A stretch of 64,000 nt of DNA, taken from the NCBI GenBank assembly GCA_033852175.1, contig JAWSUY010000006.1:151834-215833 (forward strand), given 5' to 3'. Below are positions 1 to 8,003 of the stretch, in pieces; position 1 is the stretch's first letter, and every line of letters begins with the position of its first letter. This DNA comes from Agarilytica sp033852175 (lineage in GTDB: Bacteria; Pseudomonadota; Gammaproteobacteria; Pseudomonadales; Cellvibrionaceae). The position numbers were made by a program, and so were the translations under genes. The notes beneath the pieces are model-generated. The model did not search any database and was not told the DNA's origin. It worked only from the letters and a program-made list of their open reading frames with translations.

Positions 1-1
1 C

Positions 2-79
2 TTGGGCGTTATTTCTGCCTGGGTTCTTAATCGTTGGGTATTAAAAGGGTTAGAGGCGGATGCCAATACAAGCGTCTAG
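2..79 (+). CDS. C-terminal end of an unidentified upstream protein
   Basis: An open frame enters from the left edge and stops at TAG 77-79, giving about 25 residues that end LKGLEADANTSV. The first visible residues (GVISAWVLNRW) are fairly hydrophobic, so this may be the end of a membrane protein, but it is too short to identify. It overlaps the next gene by 20 bases, which fits translational coupling in one operon. It could also be a chance open frame. Confidence 0.35.
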   Translation: MGVISAWVLNRWVLKGLEADANTSV

Positions 80-1838
80 ATTTCCTTTTACAGCCGTTGC
101 CGGGCAGGCGCCTTTTAAGCTTGCCTTGATTCTTTCGGTCATCGACCCGACCATTGGTGGGGTGCTCATCAGCGGCCCCCGCGGTTCAGCCAAATCAACA
201 TTGGCGCGTGGTTTAGCCGATGTTATGCCGGTTGCGGTGGGGCGCGATAACACCTTTATTACTTTGCCGCTTGGTGCGACAGAAGAAATGTTGGTGGGAA
301 CATTGAACCTCCAGCAAGTATTAGATGAGCAAAAGGTAGAGTTTCAATCAGGCTTATTAGCCAGAGCTGATGGCGGTGTGCTCTATGTCGATGAAGTGAA
401 TTTACTGCAAGACCACTTGGTCGATTTACTGCTCGATGTCTCGGCCAGTGGCGTGAATATTGTTGAACGTGACGGAATCAGCCACAGTCATCGTGCTCAA
501 TTTGCTTTACTCGGCACCATGAATCCCGATGAGGGGGAATTGCGGCCTCAGCTTCTCGATCGATTTGGACTTGCCGTTACGCTGAGTAATCAGTTTACGA
601 TTGAAGAGCGTGTCGAAATAGTACGCTTGCGTGAACGTTTCGATCAAAACCCTAAAGCCTTTTATATCGAATACCGTGATGCGCAAAACGCCTTAACGCG
701 TAATATATTGTCTGCAAGGGAGAGCGTAGATGATATCGATTGCAGTAGTCAGTTGCGTACGCTTATCGCCGAACGTTGTCATCAAGCAAATGTGGATGGC
801 TTGCGGGCGGATATTGTTTGGTTTAAGGCGGCGGTGGCACATGCCGCGTGGGAAAAACGAGCAGTGGTAACAGAAGACGATATTTGGGCAGTTGAAGACT
901 TGGTGTTATTGCACCGACGCAAATCCCAACCGCCTAACTCCCAGCCACCACAAAGCCCTAAGTATCCGCCAGAACAAAAACCAGAGCAAAAATCAGAGCA
1001 AAAACCGTTTTCACGACCTCCAGAAAAAAGTAAAACTGCGGATAAGGCTAATAGCGCAGAAGAGAATGGAGGCGAGAGCGGAAATGAAGAGAATAGCGAG
1101 CTTGGTGATTGGGGAAGCATGGACTCAACGAGTCAGAAAACGGCAGAATACGTAACCGGCTACCCAGAGAATAATTTTACCTCCCCTAAAAAATTAAATG
1201 TTCAGCGAATAATATCGACGAATTCAAAAAAAACTGGGCCACAAATTGGGCTAGGTCGTTTATCCGGTAAAGCTTCAACTTCGGTCAATTGGTTTGCCAC
1301 TCTGGTGAGAAATTTTGGGCAGTGGCCACCCCAGCACTTACGTTTTAAAAAATCGAAATCAGGCCAAGCTGTTTTACATATAGTGTTATTGGATACCTCT
1401 GCTTCCACGTTGCAAAACCAGCTGTTTGCCAATGCGAAAGCTGCGATTCTTAGTATTGCTGATCAAGCTTATTTAGCGCGAGAGCAGTTAACTGTGCTGG
1501 GTTTTGGTAATGACATAGTCGAAGTGCTTCTGGCAAAAAAACGTGCGCCAAAAGCCTTGCGCGAATTTTTAGATAATATTCCGGCAGCTGGAGGAACCCC
1601 GCTCCGGAAGGCTTTATTGCAAACGCTGGATTACCAAAAGCAACAGTTTCGTCAAACCCCGGCGCTACAAATGCATACTTATTTAATTACCGATGGACGT
1701 ACCACTCAGTCGTTTTCAGATATTGCCTTGTTAGGTGATGTGGTAGTGATCGATATAGAGCAGGCTCAAGTTAAGCGTGGTAAAGCACGTCAAATAGCGG
1801 AATCGTTATCTGCTAACTACTTTCCATTGTTGGCATAG
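60..1838 (+). CDS. ChlI/ChlD-type AAA+ and VWA chelatase motor subunit
   Basis: This 592-residue protein is an AAA+ ATPase joined to a von Willebrand A domain, as in magnesium chelatase ChlI/ChlD (BchI/BchD). The Walker A motif GPRGSAKS is at residues 39-46 and Walker B (VLYVDEVN) at about 107-114. A charged Pro/Gln/Lys-rich linker occupies about 290-375. The MIDAS motif DTSAS is at 445-449. In B12 clusters that lack CobS and CobT, such a protein is thought to power CobN during cobalt insertion, and cobN lies at 24885-28886 here. The ATG at 60 follows AGAGGCGG, a good ribosome binding site. The family is clear; the metal is inferred from context. Confidence 0.9.
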   Translation: MPIQASRFPFTAVAGQAPFKLALILSVIDPTIGGVLISGPRGSAKSTLARGLADVMPVAVGRDNTFITLPLGATEEMLVGTLNLQQVLDEQKVEFQSGLLARADGGVLYVDEVNLLQDHLVDLLLDVSASGVNIVERDGISHSHRAQFALLGTMNPDEGELRPQLLDRFGLAVTLSNQFTIEERVEIVRLRERFDQNPKAFYIEYRDAQNALTRNILSARESVDDIDCSSQLRTLIAERCHQANVDGLRADIVWFKAAVAHAAWEKRAVVTEDDIWAVEDLVLLHRRKSQPPNSQPPQSPKYPPEQKPEQKSEQKPFSRPPEKSKTADKANSAEENGGESGNEENSELGDWGSMDSTSQKTAEYVTGYPENNFTSPKKLNVQRIISTNSKKTGPQIGLGRLSGKASTSVNWFATLVRNFGQWPPQHLRFKKSKSGQAVLHIVLLDTSASTLQNQLFANAKAAILSIADQAYLAREQLTVLGFGNDIVEVLLAKKRAPKALREFLDNIPAAGGTPLRKALLQTLDYQKQQFRQTPALQMHTYLITDGRTTQSFSDIALLGDVVVIDIEQAQVKRGKARQIAESLSANYFPLLA

Positions 1839-1912
1839 TTGTCAGTTTTCCAATGCAGACAATAAACGAAAACTAAAAAGTCTTGCGCAGTCTTATTGAA
1901 GTGAAAAATTAA

Positions 1913-2515
1913 ATGACAGAAACATCCGATCAACGCCACCAAGCCAGAATGGCAAATAGAAAAGCCGTGATGGACGCGAAAATAGCGAAAGCCACTGAAG
2001 AGCGCGGCGTACTCATTTTATTAAAAGGTAACGGAAAAGGTAAGAGCAGTTCTGCATTTGGTACGATGGCACGTTCGGCAGGCCACGGGAAAAAGTGTGC
2101 GGTTATCCAGTTCGTTAAAGGTCGTACAGAAACGGGCGAGTACAAATTTTTTAAAGATCATGAGTTAATCGATTGGCATGTGATGGGTCATGGTTTTACT
2201 TGGGAAACCCAAGATAAACAAAAAGACATTGCCGCCGCGCAAAAAGCTTGGGCTTTAGCGGAAGAGTTGTTGCAAGACGAAAGTATCGATATGCTGGTTT
2301 TTGATGAGCTGGCGTATATGTTTAAATATGGATATCTCGATGTTGAACCAGTGGTTACGGCCCTAGATAAACGTCCGAAATATCAAAACGTCATTATTAC
2401 CGGTAGAACGATGGCTCTGCCCTTGCAGGATATCGCTGATACTATTTCAGTGGTTCAAGACGAACGTCATGCTTTTCGTCTGGGCGTCAAAGCTCAAAAG
2501 GGTATTGAATTCTAA
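1913..2515 (+). CDS. cobO: cob(I)yrinic acid a,c-diamide adenosyltransferase (CobO/BtuR)
   Basis: This 200-residue protein transfers the 5'-deoxyadenosyl group from ATP to the reduced cobalt of corrinoids in the cytoplasm. The P-loop-like ATP site GNGKGKSSSAFG is near residues 39-50, after a charged N-terminal helix typical of CobO/BtuR/CobA. The conserved VFDELAYMFKYGYLD block is near 127-141, and the protein ends with the usual GVKAQKGIEF. Length matches the family at about 200 residues. The stop overlaps the next start by one base (TAATG at 2513-2517), so it should be translationally coupled to cobB. The 74-base gap upstream shows no terminator. Confidence 0.95.
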   Translation: MTETSDQRHQARMANRKAVMDAKIAKATEERGVLILLKGNGKGKSSSAFGTMARSAGHGKKCAVIQFVKGRTETGEYKFFKDHELIDWHVMGHGFTWETQDKQKDIAAAQKAWALAEELLQDESIDMLVFDELAYMFKYGYLDVEPVVTALDKRPKYQNVIITGRTMALPLQDIADTISVVQDERHAFRLGVKAQKGIEF

Positions 2516-3930
2516 TGCCTGATTCATTCGAGTCTAAACCGGTACTGTGTCCCGCGTTATTTATTGCGGCGCCAGCTTCTGGTCAAGGGAAAACCACGGT
2601 AACCGCTGCATTAGCTCGTCTTTTAAAAAGGCAGGGAAAACATGTTCGCGTCTTCAAAACTGGTCCCGATTATTTAGACCCCCAAATACTAGAGCAAGCG
2701 TCTGGTCAGCCCGTGGAGCAATTGGATATGTGGATGGCTGGGGAGGCGTATTGTCAGCAGAAATTATTTGAAGCGGCGCAAGTTGCTGATTTGATTTTGG
2801 TTGAAGGTGCGATGGGTTTGTTTGATGGTGAGCCATCGAGTGCTGACTTGGCTGCTCGTTTCAATATTCCACTCGCCATCGTGATGGATGTAAAAGGCAT
2901 GGCGCAAACCGCAGCAGCGATTGCGACAGGCTTGGCCAATTTTCGCGATGATGTGAAGTTTGCAGGTTTAATCGCAAACAACTGTGGCTCCGATCGACAT
3001 CGTGAATTAATTGAAGGCGCTTTACCAAGTGACTTGCCGTTGTTGGCGAATTTAAAGCGTTCTGAAGATGTAGCTTTGCCTGAAAGGCATTTGGGTTTGG
3101 TGCAAGCCTCTGAGGTTGAGGCTGAGCTGGAATTACGCTTTGAGGCCGGAGCGGATTGGTTGGAAGAGGCGGGGCTCACACTTTTCATAGATAAAATAGA
3201 AATGGTGAAGTTTCAGTCGGCTGATGTTCCTTCGGTCGAAGCGGTATTGAGAGGGCTTGCCATTGGTGTCGCAAAAGATCAGGCGTTTAGCTTTATCTAC
3301 GATTCGAATATTCGGTTGTTAAAATCGCTGGGAGCTGAGGTTCGCTATTTTTCACCTCTGAGTGATGAAGCGTTACCTGAGGTTGATGCGCTTTGGTTTC
3401 CTGGTGGTTACCCAGAGTTACATGCAAAAGCATTATCTAAAAATCACAAAATTATTAAACACATTAAGGCATTCTTTGAGTCTGATAAGCCGGTGTTAGC
3501 TGAGTGTGGCGGATTTTTATATTGTCTGCAGACGTTAACGGATTTAGACGAAAACGAATACCCTATGGCGGGCTTGCTCGCAGGGCATGGCGCTATGCGC
3601 GGTAAGCGTGGTTGCCAAGGCATGCAGACAGCGGCATTACCTGAAGGTGAAGTTCGTGCACATGCACATCATCGTTCTCGAAGTTCTGGCACGCCAGAGC
3701 CAATAACGCATGGTGTTCGCCAGCGTCACCCTGCGCCGGGTGAGGCGATTTTCCGTGAGCGAAATTTAACGGCTTCGTATTTACATTTATTTTTCCCTTC
3801 GAATCCCAATGCGATTGCGGCTCTATTCAATTCTTCTGTTTTGACGTCTGGGCATGTGGTTGGGAGCTTGGATGGCGAGTCTAGTGTAAAAGAAAATGTA
3901 TCATCGGCTAAAAAGGTGGGCGAATGTTAG
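2515..3930 (+). CDS. cobB: cobyrinic acid a,c-diamide synthase (CobB/CbiA)
   Basis: This 471-residue enzyme amidates the a and c side chains of (hydrogeno)cobyrinic acid using ATP and glutamine. An N-terminal dethiobiotin-synthetase-like ATPase domain has the P-loop APASGQGKTT at about residues 20-29 and GPDYLDPQ near 49-56. The C-terminal class I glutamine amidotransferase domain shows FPGGYPELHA and the nucleophile region LAECGGFLY, with the catalytic Cys near residue 330. A late His region (YLHLFFPSNP) is also present. The 5' end overlaps cobO (TAATG) and the 3' end overlaps the next gene by 7 bases. Whether it acts on a cobalt-bearing or cobalt-free substrate cannot be read from the sequence. 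Confidence 0.93.
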   Translation: MPDSFESKPVLCPALFIAAPASGQGKTTVTAALARLLKRQGKHVRVFKTGPDYLDPQILEQASGQPVEQLDMWMAGEAYCQQKLFEAAQVADLILVEGAMGLFDGEPSSADLAARFNIPLAIVMDVKGMAQTAAAIATGLANFRDDVKFAGLIANNCGSDRHRELIEGALPSDLPLLANLKRSEDVALPERHLGLVQASEVEAELELRFEAGADWLEEAGLTLFIDKIEMVKFQSADVPSVEAVLRGLAIGVAKDQAFSFIYDSNIRLLKSLGAEVRYFSPLSDEALPEVDALWFPGGYPELHAKALSKNHKIIKHIKAFFESDKPVLAECGGFLYCLQTLTDLDENEYPMAGLLAGHGAMRGKRGCQGMQTAALPEGEVRAHAHHRSRSSGTPEPITHGVRQRHPAPGEAIFRERNLTASYLHLFFPSNPNAIAALFNSSVLTSGHVVGSLDGESSVKENVSSAKKVGEC

Positions 3931-4640
3931 CGGGTTCTCTTTCGATTATTACTGTGGGTTTTGGCTTAGGCTTGATGCACGCGTTAGATGCTGACCATGT
4001 GATGGCGGTGTCGTCGTTGAGTAATAATAAACCCGGTTTTTTGCGGACCTTAAAATTTTGTTTAAATTGGGCTGTCGGTCATGCGGGCATTCTGCTGCTG
4101 AGCGGCGCTTTGTTATTTGGTTTGGGTTTTCAGTTGCCGGGTGTTTTGATTTATGCGGCTGAGGTGTCGGTGGGTGTTTTGTTGGTGGTGCTGGGTTTAG
4201 TCTGTTTTTGGCAGATTCGACGGCAGCGTTTGAGTTTGGTTGAGCATTCGCATGGGGCGTTGGTGCATCGGCATTGGCGTATTGTGGGAGATGATGGGCA
4301 TCAGGTTTTGAATGATGCAGATACTGGCGGCGCGAGAAGTAAAACGGGTGCTGGTAATCATGCGCCCGTGATGGTGGGTGTTTTACATGGTTTGGCGGGG
4401 AGTGCTCCGGCTTTGGCTTTAGTTCCTGTAATGGCGCAGGGGCAGTTTTTTGCGGCGTTGTGTTATTTATTGGTGTTTTCGTTGGGTGTGGGTGTGTCGA
4501 TGTTGTTTTTCGGTTTTGGTTTTGCGGCGGTTCAGCGGAAGTTTCAGGCGAGGTATGTGAGGTTGTTTCAGTGGCAGCGGCATTTTATTGCGAGTTGTTC
4601 GATTGTTGCAGGTGGGTTTTGGATTGCGCAGACTTTGTGA
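3924..4640 (+). CDS. nickel/cobalt permease with an HX4DH motif
   Basis: This 238-residue polytopic membrane protein begins with GFGLGLMHALDADH and so carries HX4DH (HALDADH), the metal signature of NiCoT/NicO-type nickel and cobalt permeases. About six hydrophobic segments are visible, separated by a hydrophilic His-containing loop (EHSHGALVHRHW...GDDGHQ) near residues 108-130 that may help bind metal. It starts inside the end of cobB with a 7-base overlap and is preceded by AAGGTGGG. Placement within the B12 operon supports cobalt as the substrate, but that is inference. Its codons are strongly G/T-rich on the coding strand, like the following cbiD-cobI block. Confidence 0.82.
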   Translation: MLAGSLSIITVGFGLGLMHALDADHVMAVSSLSNNKPGFLRTLKFCLNWAVGHAGILLLSGALLFGLGFQLPGVLIYAAEVSVGVLLVVLGLVCFWQIRRQRLSLVEHSHGALVHRHWRIVGDDGHQVLNDADTGGARSKTGAGNHAPVMVGVLHGLAGSAPALALVPVMAQGQFFAALCYLLVFSLGVGVSMLFFGFGFAAVQRKFQARYVRLFQWQRHFIASCSIVAGGFWIAQTL

Positions 4641-4742
4641 GTAATCAATTGAGCCTTACTGACTTGATTCAAGATATATTCGATATAAATTTCTGAGTGC
4701 TGGATATGTTGGGTGGGGAATATGCGGCGTTTTATCCCCGGC

Positions 4743-4846
4743 ATGAATCCGGCATTGATCTCACCGACTCGCCGTAAACCCGTCCATGGGGGCTCGGACG
4801 CAGCATCCCTGCTGCATACGGTCTGTGAGATCAACACCGAATCCAT
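4743..4846 (-). repeat. palindromic GGA-hairpin repeat, copy 1
   Basis: This lies in the 393-base gap 4641-5033. Outer arms 4743-4764 and 4825-4846 pair over 22 positions with four mismatches. Read on the minus strand, all four are G.T (G.U) wobbles. Between the arms, the minus strand carries a hairpin GCAGCA-GGGA-TGCTGC, then GTCC, then GAGC and a second GGA (CATGGACG) flanked by CCC and GGG, then TTTACGGCG. The two GGA triplets are separated by exactly 20 bases. The core strand is antisense to the flanking cob genes. I see no riboswitch or gene in the rest of this gap. Confidence 0.8.
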
Positions 4847-5033
4847 ATCTAACATTTTACTGAGACATGTAGGTCAATAACCAGCGAAGAGATCGATGGA
4901 AGGATCAATGGGGTCAGACTCGATTGATTCTGTTAAATAGAAAGGTGATTTTTTGAGTCCTAAATAGAGCCCTATTTCTGGTTGGGCACTAATTTATATG
5001 GCTCTCCAGTTTGGCGGATAGTTAGTAAAATAT

Positions 5034-6176
5034 ATGTGGGTTGAAAGCAGTGAAACAGTGACGAAGCTTCGAAGCGGTTTAACAACCGGTTCTTGCGCGA
5101 CTGCGTGCTGTGTTGCTGCGTGTCAAACGTTGTTGGCCAATCTCCAATCTGATGTGGTAAGCATTACTTTACCGAAAGGGAAAACGGTGGAGATGGCGAT
5201 TAGTGCTTATGAGTCGGTTCCGGCTGCTTCCAAAATTTTGCCTGAAGGCAAATGTGTTCGTGTTTCTGTGATTAAGGATGCCGGTGATGATCCGGATGTT
5301 ACGCACGGCGCAACGGTGTTTGTCGATTTGAGTTTATGTGATGCTGCTGGTGTTTCTTTTTTTGCAGGAGACGGTGTAGGGACGGTAACGCGTGAGGGTT
5401 TGGCGTTGCCTGTGGGAGAGCCCGCGATTAATGTGGTACCGCGTCGGATGATGACTCAGCATTTGGAAGATTTAGCGGCAATGCATAATTATTCGGGCGG
5501 CTTTTTGGTTTCTGTAGGTGTTGAAAACGGCGAAACTATTGCGTTAAAAACCATGAATGGCCGTTTGGGTATTATTGGTGGTTTATCGATTTTAGGAACG
5601 ACGGGTATTGTTCGGCCTTTTTCGTGTTCGGCGTGGATTGCGTCGATTCATCAGGGGATAGATGTGGCGTCGGCGAATGGGGTTGATCGTATCGCGGCGA
5701 GCACGGGTAATAGTAGTGAGGCGGCTATTAAGGCGTTTTATCAGATGGATGAGATGGCGTTGATTGAGATGGGTGATTTTGCGGGTGCTGTATTGAAGCA
5801 TTTGAAAAAGAAACCGATTAAGCAGCTGAGTATTTGTGGCGGGATTGGCAAGATTAGTAAGTTGGCGAATGGCCATATGGATTTAAACAGCCGAGTGTCG
5901 GCGATTGATTTTGAGCACATGGCGAGTGTGGCCTCAGGGCTGGGTGGTAATGAGGTTTTGACGCAGAAGATTCTTGCCGCGAATACGAGTGTTGAGGTGT
6001 TAAACATTTGTCAGGGCGTTGGGATCGATTTGGCGTTTGCGCTTTGTGAGCAGGCTTTGGTATTTGCGAAGCGTATTGTTCCTGCTGAGGTTTCGGTTGA
6101 GGTGAGTGCGATTGATCGTCAGGGTAATTTTGTTGGCAGTACGAATCCTAAGATTATGTCTGGATGTAAAAGCTAA
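5034..6176 (+). CDS. cbiD: cobalt-precorrin-5B C1-methyltransferase (CbiD)
   Basis: This 380-residue protein carries the CbiD signature LRSGLTTGSCATACCVA near residues 12-28 (usual form LRxGxTTGxCA). Other family blocks are KDAGDDPDVTHGA, EPAINVVPRRM, GGLSILGTTGIVRPFS and STGNSS. CbiD is the C1-methyltransferase of the oxygen-independent pathway and has no counterpart of the same family in the classic aerobic route, so it is diagnostic for the pathway type. The ATG at 5034 follows an AT-rich leader without a strong Shine-Dalgarno. The stop overlaps the next start as TAATG (6174-6178), implying coupled translation with cobK. Its coding strand is rich in G and T. Confidence 0.95.
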   Translation: MWVESSETVTKLRSGLTTGSCATACCVAACQTLLANLQSDVVSITLPKGKTVEMAISAYESVPAASKILPEGKCVRVSVIKDAGDDPDVTHGATVFVDLSLCDAAGVSFFAGDGVGTVTREGLALPVGEPAINVVPRRMMTQHLEDLAAMHNYSGGFLVSVGVENGETIALKTMNGRLGIIGGLSILGTTGIVRPFSCSAWIASIHQGIDVASANGVDRIAASTGNSSEAAIKAFYQMDEMALIEMGDFAGAVLKHLKKKPIKQLSICGGIGKISKLANGHMDLNSRVSAIDFEHMASVASGLGGNEVLTQKILAANTSVEVLNICQGVGIDLAFALCEQALVFAKRIVPAEVSVEVSAIDRQGNFVGSTNPKIMSGCKS

Positions 6177-6925
6177 TGACGTTGTTGATTTTGGGTGGAA
6201 CGGCGGACGGTCGAAAGCTGGCGGAGTGTTTACATGAGAAGTCGTTGCCGTTGATTTACAGTGTGGCGGGTTTGGCGAGAACACCAGATGTTGGCTGTGA
6301 GGTTGTCAGTGGTGGTTTTACGCAGTTTGGTGGGTTGGAAAATTTTATTCGCGAGCGTGGGATAAAGGCGATTTTGGATGTGACGCATCCGTATGCGAAG
6401 GTGATGAGTAGCACTGCGGTTGATGTGGCAAAAGTTTGTGGTATTCCGGTTTGGCGTTTTCATCGTGAGTCTTGGCAGAAGCAAGCAGAAGATGATTGGC
6501 GTTTGTTTGATGATTGGGAGGGTTTGTTGCCGAGTTTACGCGATAAGAGGTCTGTATTTTTGACGGCGGGGCAGTTGTCTCAGGTGGTGGTTGATGAGTT
6601 TGCGGGGATGTCTACGCGTGTTGGTCAGCGGCAGTTGTTGAGGACGGCGGTTGTGCCTAATGTTGTGTTACCGGGGTCGGTGAGTTGGGTGAAGGCGATT
6701 GGGCCTTTTGCTTTTGAGGATGAGTTGGCGTTGATGCGGGAGCATGGGGTTGATGCTTTGGTGTGTAAGGATAGTGGTGGGGATTCGACTGTTGAGAAGT
6801 TGAATGCTGCTCGGGTGTTGGGGTTGCCGGTGTTTATGTTGGCGCGGCCTTGTTTGCCGGATGCTGATGTTATTTTTACTTCTCGTCGTGAATGTGAGGC
6901 ATTTGTGTGGGAGAGACTGCGGTAG
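6176..6925 (+). CDS. cobK: precorrin-6A (cobalt-precorrin-6A) reductase (CobK/CbiJ)
   Basis: This 249-residue reductase of the corrin macrocycle has the N-terminal nucleotide-binding motif ILGGTADGRKLAE, as in CobK/CbiJ. Supporting blocks are the DVTHPYAKVMS motif near residue 68 and a C-terminal ALVCKDSGGDSTVEKLNAA, which closely matches the family signature VxKxSGGxxTxxKxxAA. Length is typical at about 245-260 residues. The start overlaps the cbiD stop by one base. The region after the stop (6926-7361) holds a palindromic repeat, a second small palindrome and a heptamer tandem repeat, with no other gene. Confidence 0.93.
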   Translation: MTLLILGGTADGRKLAECLHEKSLPLIYSVAGLARTPDVGCEVVSGGFTQFGGLENFIRERGIKAILDVTHPYAKVMSSTAVDVAKVCGIPVWRFHRESWQKQAEDDWRLFDDWEGLLPSLRDKRSVFLTAGQLSQVVVDEFAGMSTRVGQRQLLRTAVVPNVVLPGSVSWVKAIGPFAFEDELALMREHGVDALVCKDSGGDSTVEKLNAARVLGLPVFMLARPCLPDADVIFTSRRECEAFVWERLR

Positions 6926-6975
6926 GGCTTTTGAGGGGCATTTTAATCTGCGGGATGAGTGTGTTCGGGTAGTTC

Positions 6976-7090
6976 GCTATAGCACTTGGGGAAGTATTTC
7001 CACGACACGCCACGAGTACGTCCTTGTAGGCTCTATGTTGCCATCCATGGCAACATAAGGTCTTGAAAATACTTCCCCAAGTACTCTAGC
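6976..7090 (-). repeat. palindromic GGA-hairpin repeat, copy 2
   Basis: Outer arms 6976-6999 and 7067-7090 match over 22 of 24 positions; one mismatch is a G.T wobble on the minus strand and the other is not. The minus strand between the arms contains a perfect 10-bp hairpin closing on a TGGA loop (TTGCCA-TGGA-TGGCAA core). It continues with ATA, GAGCC, a second small hairpin TACAAGGACGTA and then CTCGTGGCG. The spacing between GGA triplets is again exactly 20 bases. The stem sequence is unrelated to the other copies. It lies between cobK and cobH, with the core strand antisense to the operon. Confidence 0.8.
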
Positions 7091-7203
7091 TACGTGCGGG
7101 TATTGATATTGTGAAGCTGGTTTTTTTTTGCTTGTTTGATTGTTGAACGGGGACTCATGTATGTTTTCGGTAAATCCGGAAATTAATTAAATAGGAGGTT
7201 TCT

Positions 7204-7228
7204 CGTTCCCATGGTCCCCGTGGGAATG
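7204..7228. repeat. short GTTCCC...GGGAA palindrome
   Basis: CGTTCCCATGG (7204-7214) and CCGTGGGAATG (7218-7228) pair over 11 positions, with two G.T wobbles on the + strand and a TCC loop. It resembles the common gammaproteobacterial intergenic palindrome with TTCCCA/TGGGAA arms. The T-run expected of a terminator is absent. Confidence 0.55.
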
Positions 7229-7253
7229 TATTTGGTTTTACGGTTAAAGCTGA

Positions 7254-7281
7254 GAACTAAGAACTAAGAACTAAGAGCTAA
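7254..7281. repeat. heptanucleotide tandem repeat (GAACTAA)
   Basis: GAACTAA occurs three times in a row, followed by one GAGCTAA, a strict 7-base period over 28 bases. It lies just after a palindrome. The same pairing of a 7-base tandem array with nearby palindromes recurs at 19171-19191 and 48022-48049. Confidence 0.75.
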
Positions 7282-7361
7282 TGATTGATGGTTAGAAATA
7301 AGTTTTCATCGTGTAAAAAGTTAAACGCTATAAACAGTAAGAATAAAAACAGTAAAACAAA

Positions 7362-8003
7362 ATGACATTTAATTACGAAATAAACCCAAAGGCGATCGAG
7401 CAAGAGAGCTTTCGACAGATTCGCGAATTAGCCGATTTAAGCTCGTATGATCGTGAACAGCAACAGGTGGTGATGCGTGTTGTGCACAGTCTGGGATTGC
7501 CGCACATTGCGGAGCAGGTCCGTTTTAGCGATGGCGCGTGCCAGTCCGGAATGCAGGCTTTGGCAAATGGCTGCGATATTCTCTGTGATGTGGAGATGGT
7601 GAAGCAGGGGATTACTAAGAGGATGATCGAGAAGCAGCCGCTGTGTTTTTTGAATGAGGAAAGAACGGCAGGGCTGGCGAAAGAGAAGGGTGAGACGCGT
7701 TCGATGGCGGCGTTGAATCTTTGGAGAGAGGATATTAAAAACAGTGTAGTTGTGATTGGTAATGCGCCGACGGCGTTGTTTCGCTTGTTGGAGTTGTTGC
7801 AGGCGGGGTTGGATAAACCTGCATTGATTATTGGTATGCCGGTCGGATTTGTGGGAGCTGCGGAGTCGAAGAGTACTTTGTGGGAGTTGCATAAAGAATT
7901 GGGCGTGGAGTGTATTACGCTGTTGGGTCGTGAGGGTGGCAGTGCTGTGTCGTCGGCGACGTGTAATGCGCTGTTACGTTGTAATCGTGGTGAGTTTTAC
8001 TGA
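7362..8003 (+). CDS. cobH: precorrin-8X methylmutase (CobH/CbiC)
   Basis: This 213-residue isomerase moves the C11 methyl group to C12, forming (hydrogeno/cobalto)byrinic acid. It has the N-terminal block NPKAIEQESFRQI, and the catalytic His (VVHSLGLP) is at residue 42. Further family blocks are GCDILCDVEMVKQGI, VVIGNAPTALFRLLEL and IIGMPVGFVGAAESK. Length matches CobH/CbiC at about 210 residues. The stop and the next start overlap as TGATG (8001-8005), so it should be coupled to cobL. The ATG at 7362 is preceded by an A-rich leader with no strong ribosome binding site. Confidence 0.95.
   Translation: MTFNYEINPKAIEQESFRQIRELADLSSYDREQQQVVMRVVHSLGLPHIAEQVRFSDGACQSGMQALANGCDILCDVEMVKQGITKRMIEKQPLCFLNEERTAGLAKEKGETRSMAALNLWREDIKNSVVVIGNAPTALFRLLELLQAGLDKPALIIGMPVGFVGAAESKSTLWELHKELGVECITLLGREGGSAVSSATCNALLRCNRGEFY

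Noticed and set aside
4641..5033. A second cobalamin riboswitch before cbiD.
   Set aside because: I looked for the B12 box (AGCCAGGAGACCTGCC type) and the conserved CCCCGCAAC block; neither is present here nor in 6926-7361. The gap is dominated by the palindromic repeat.
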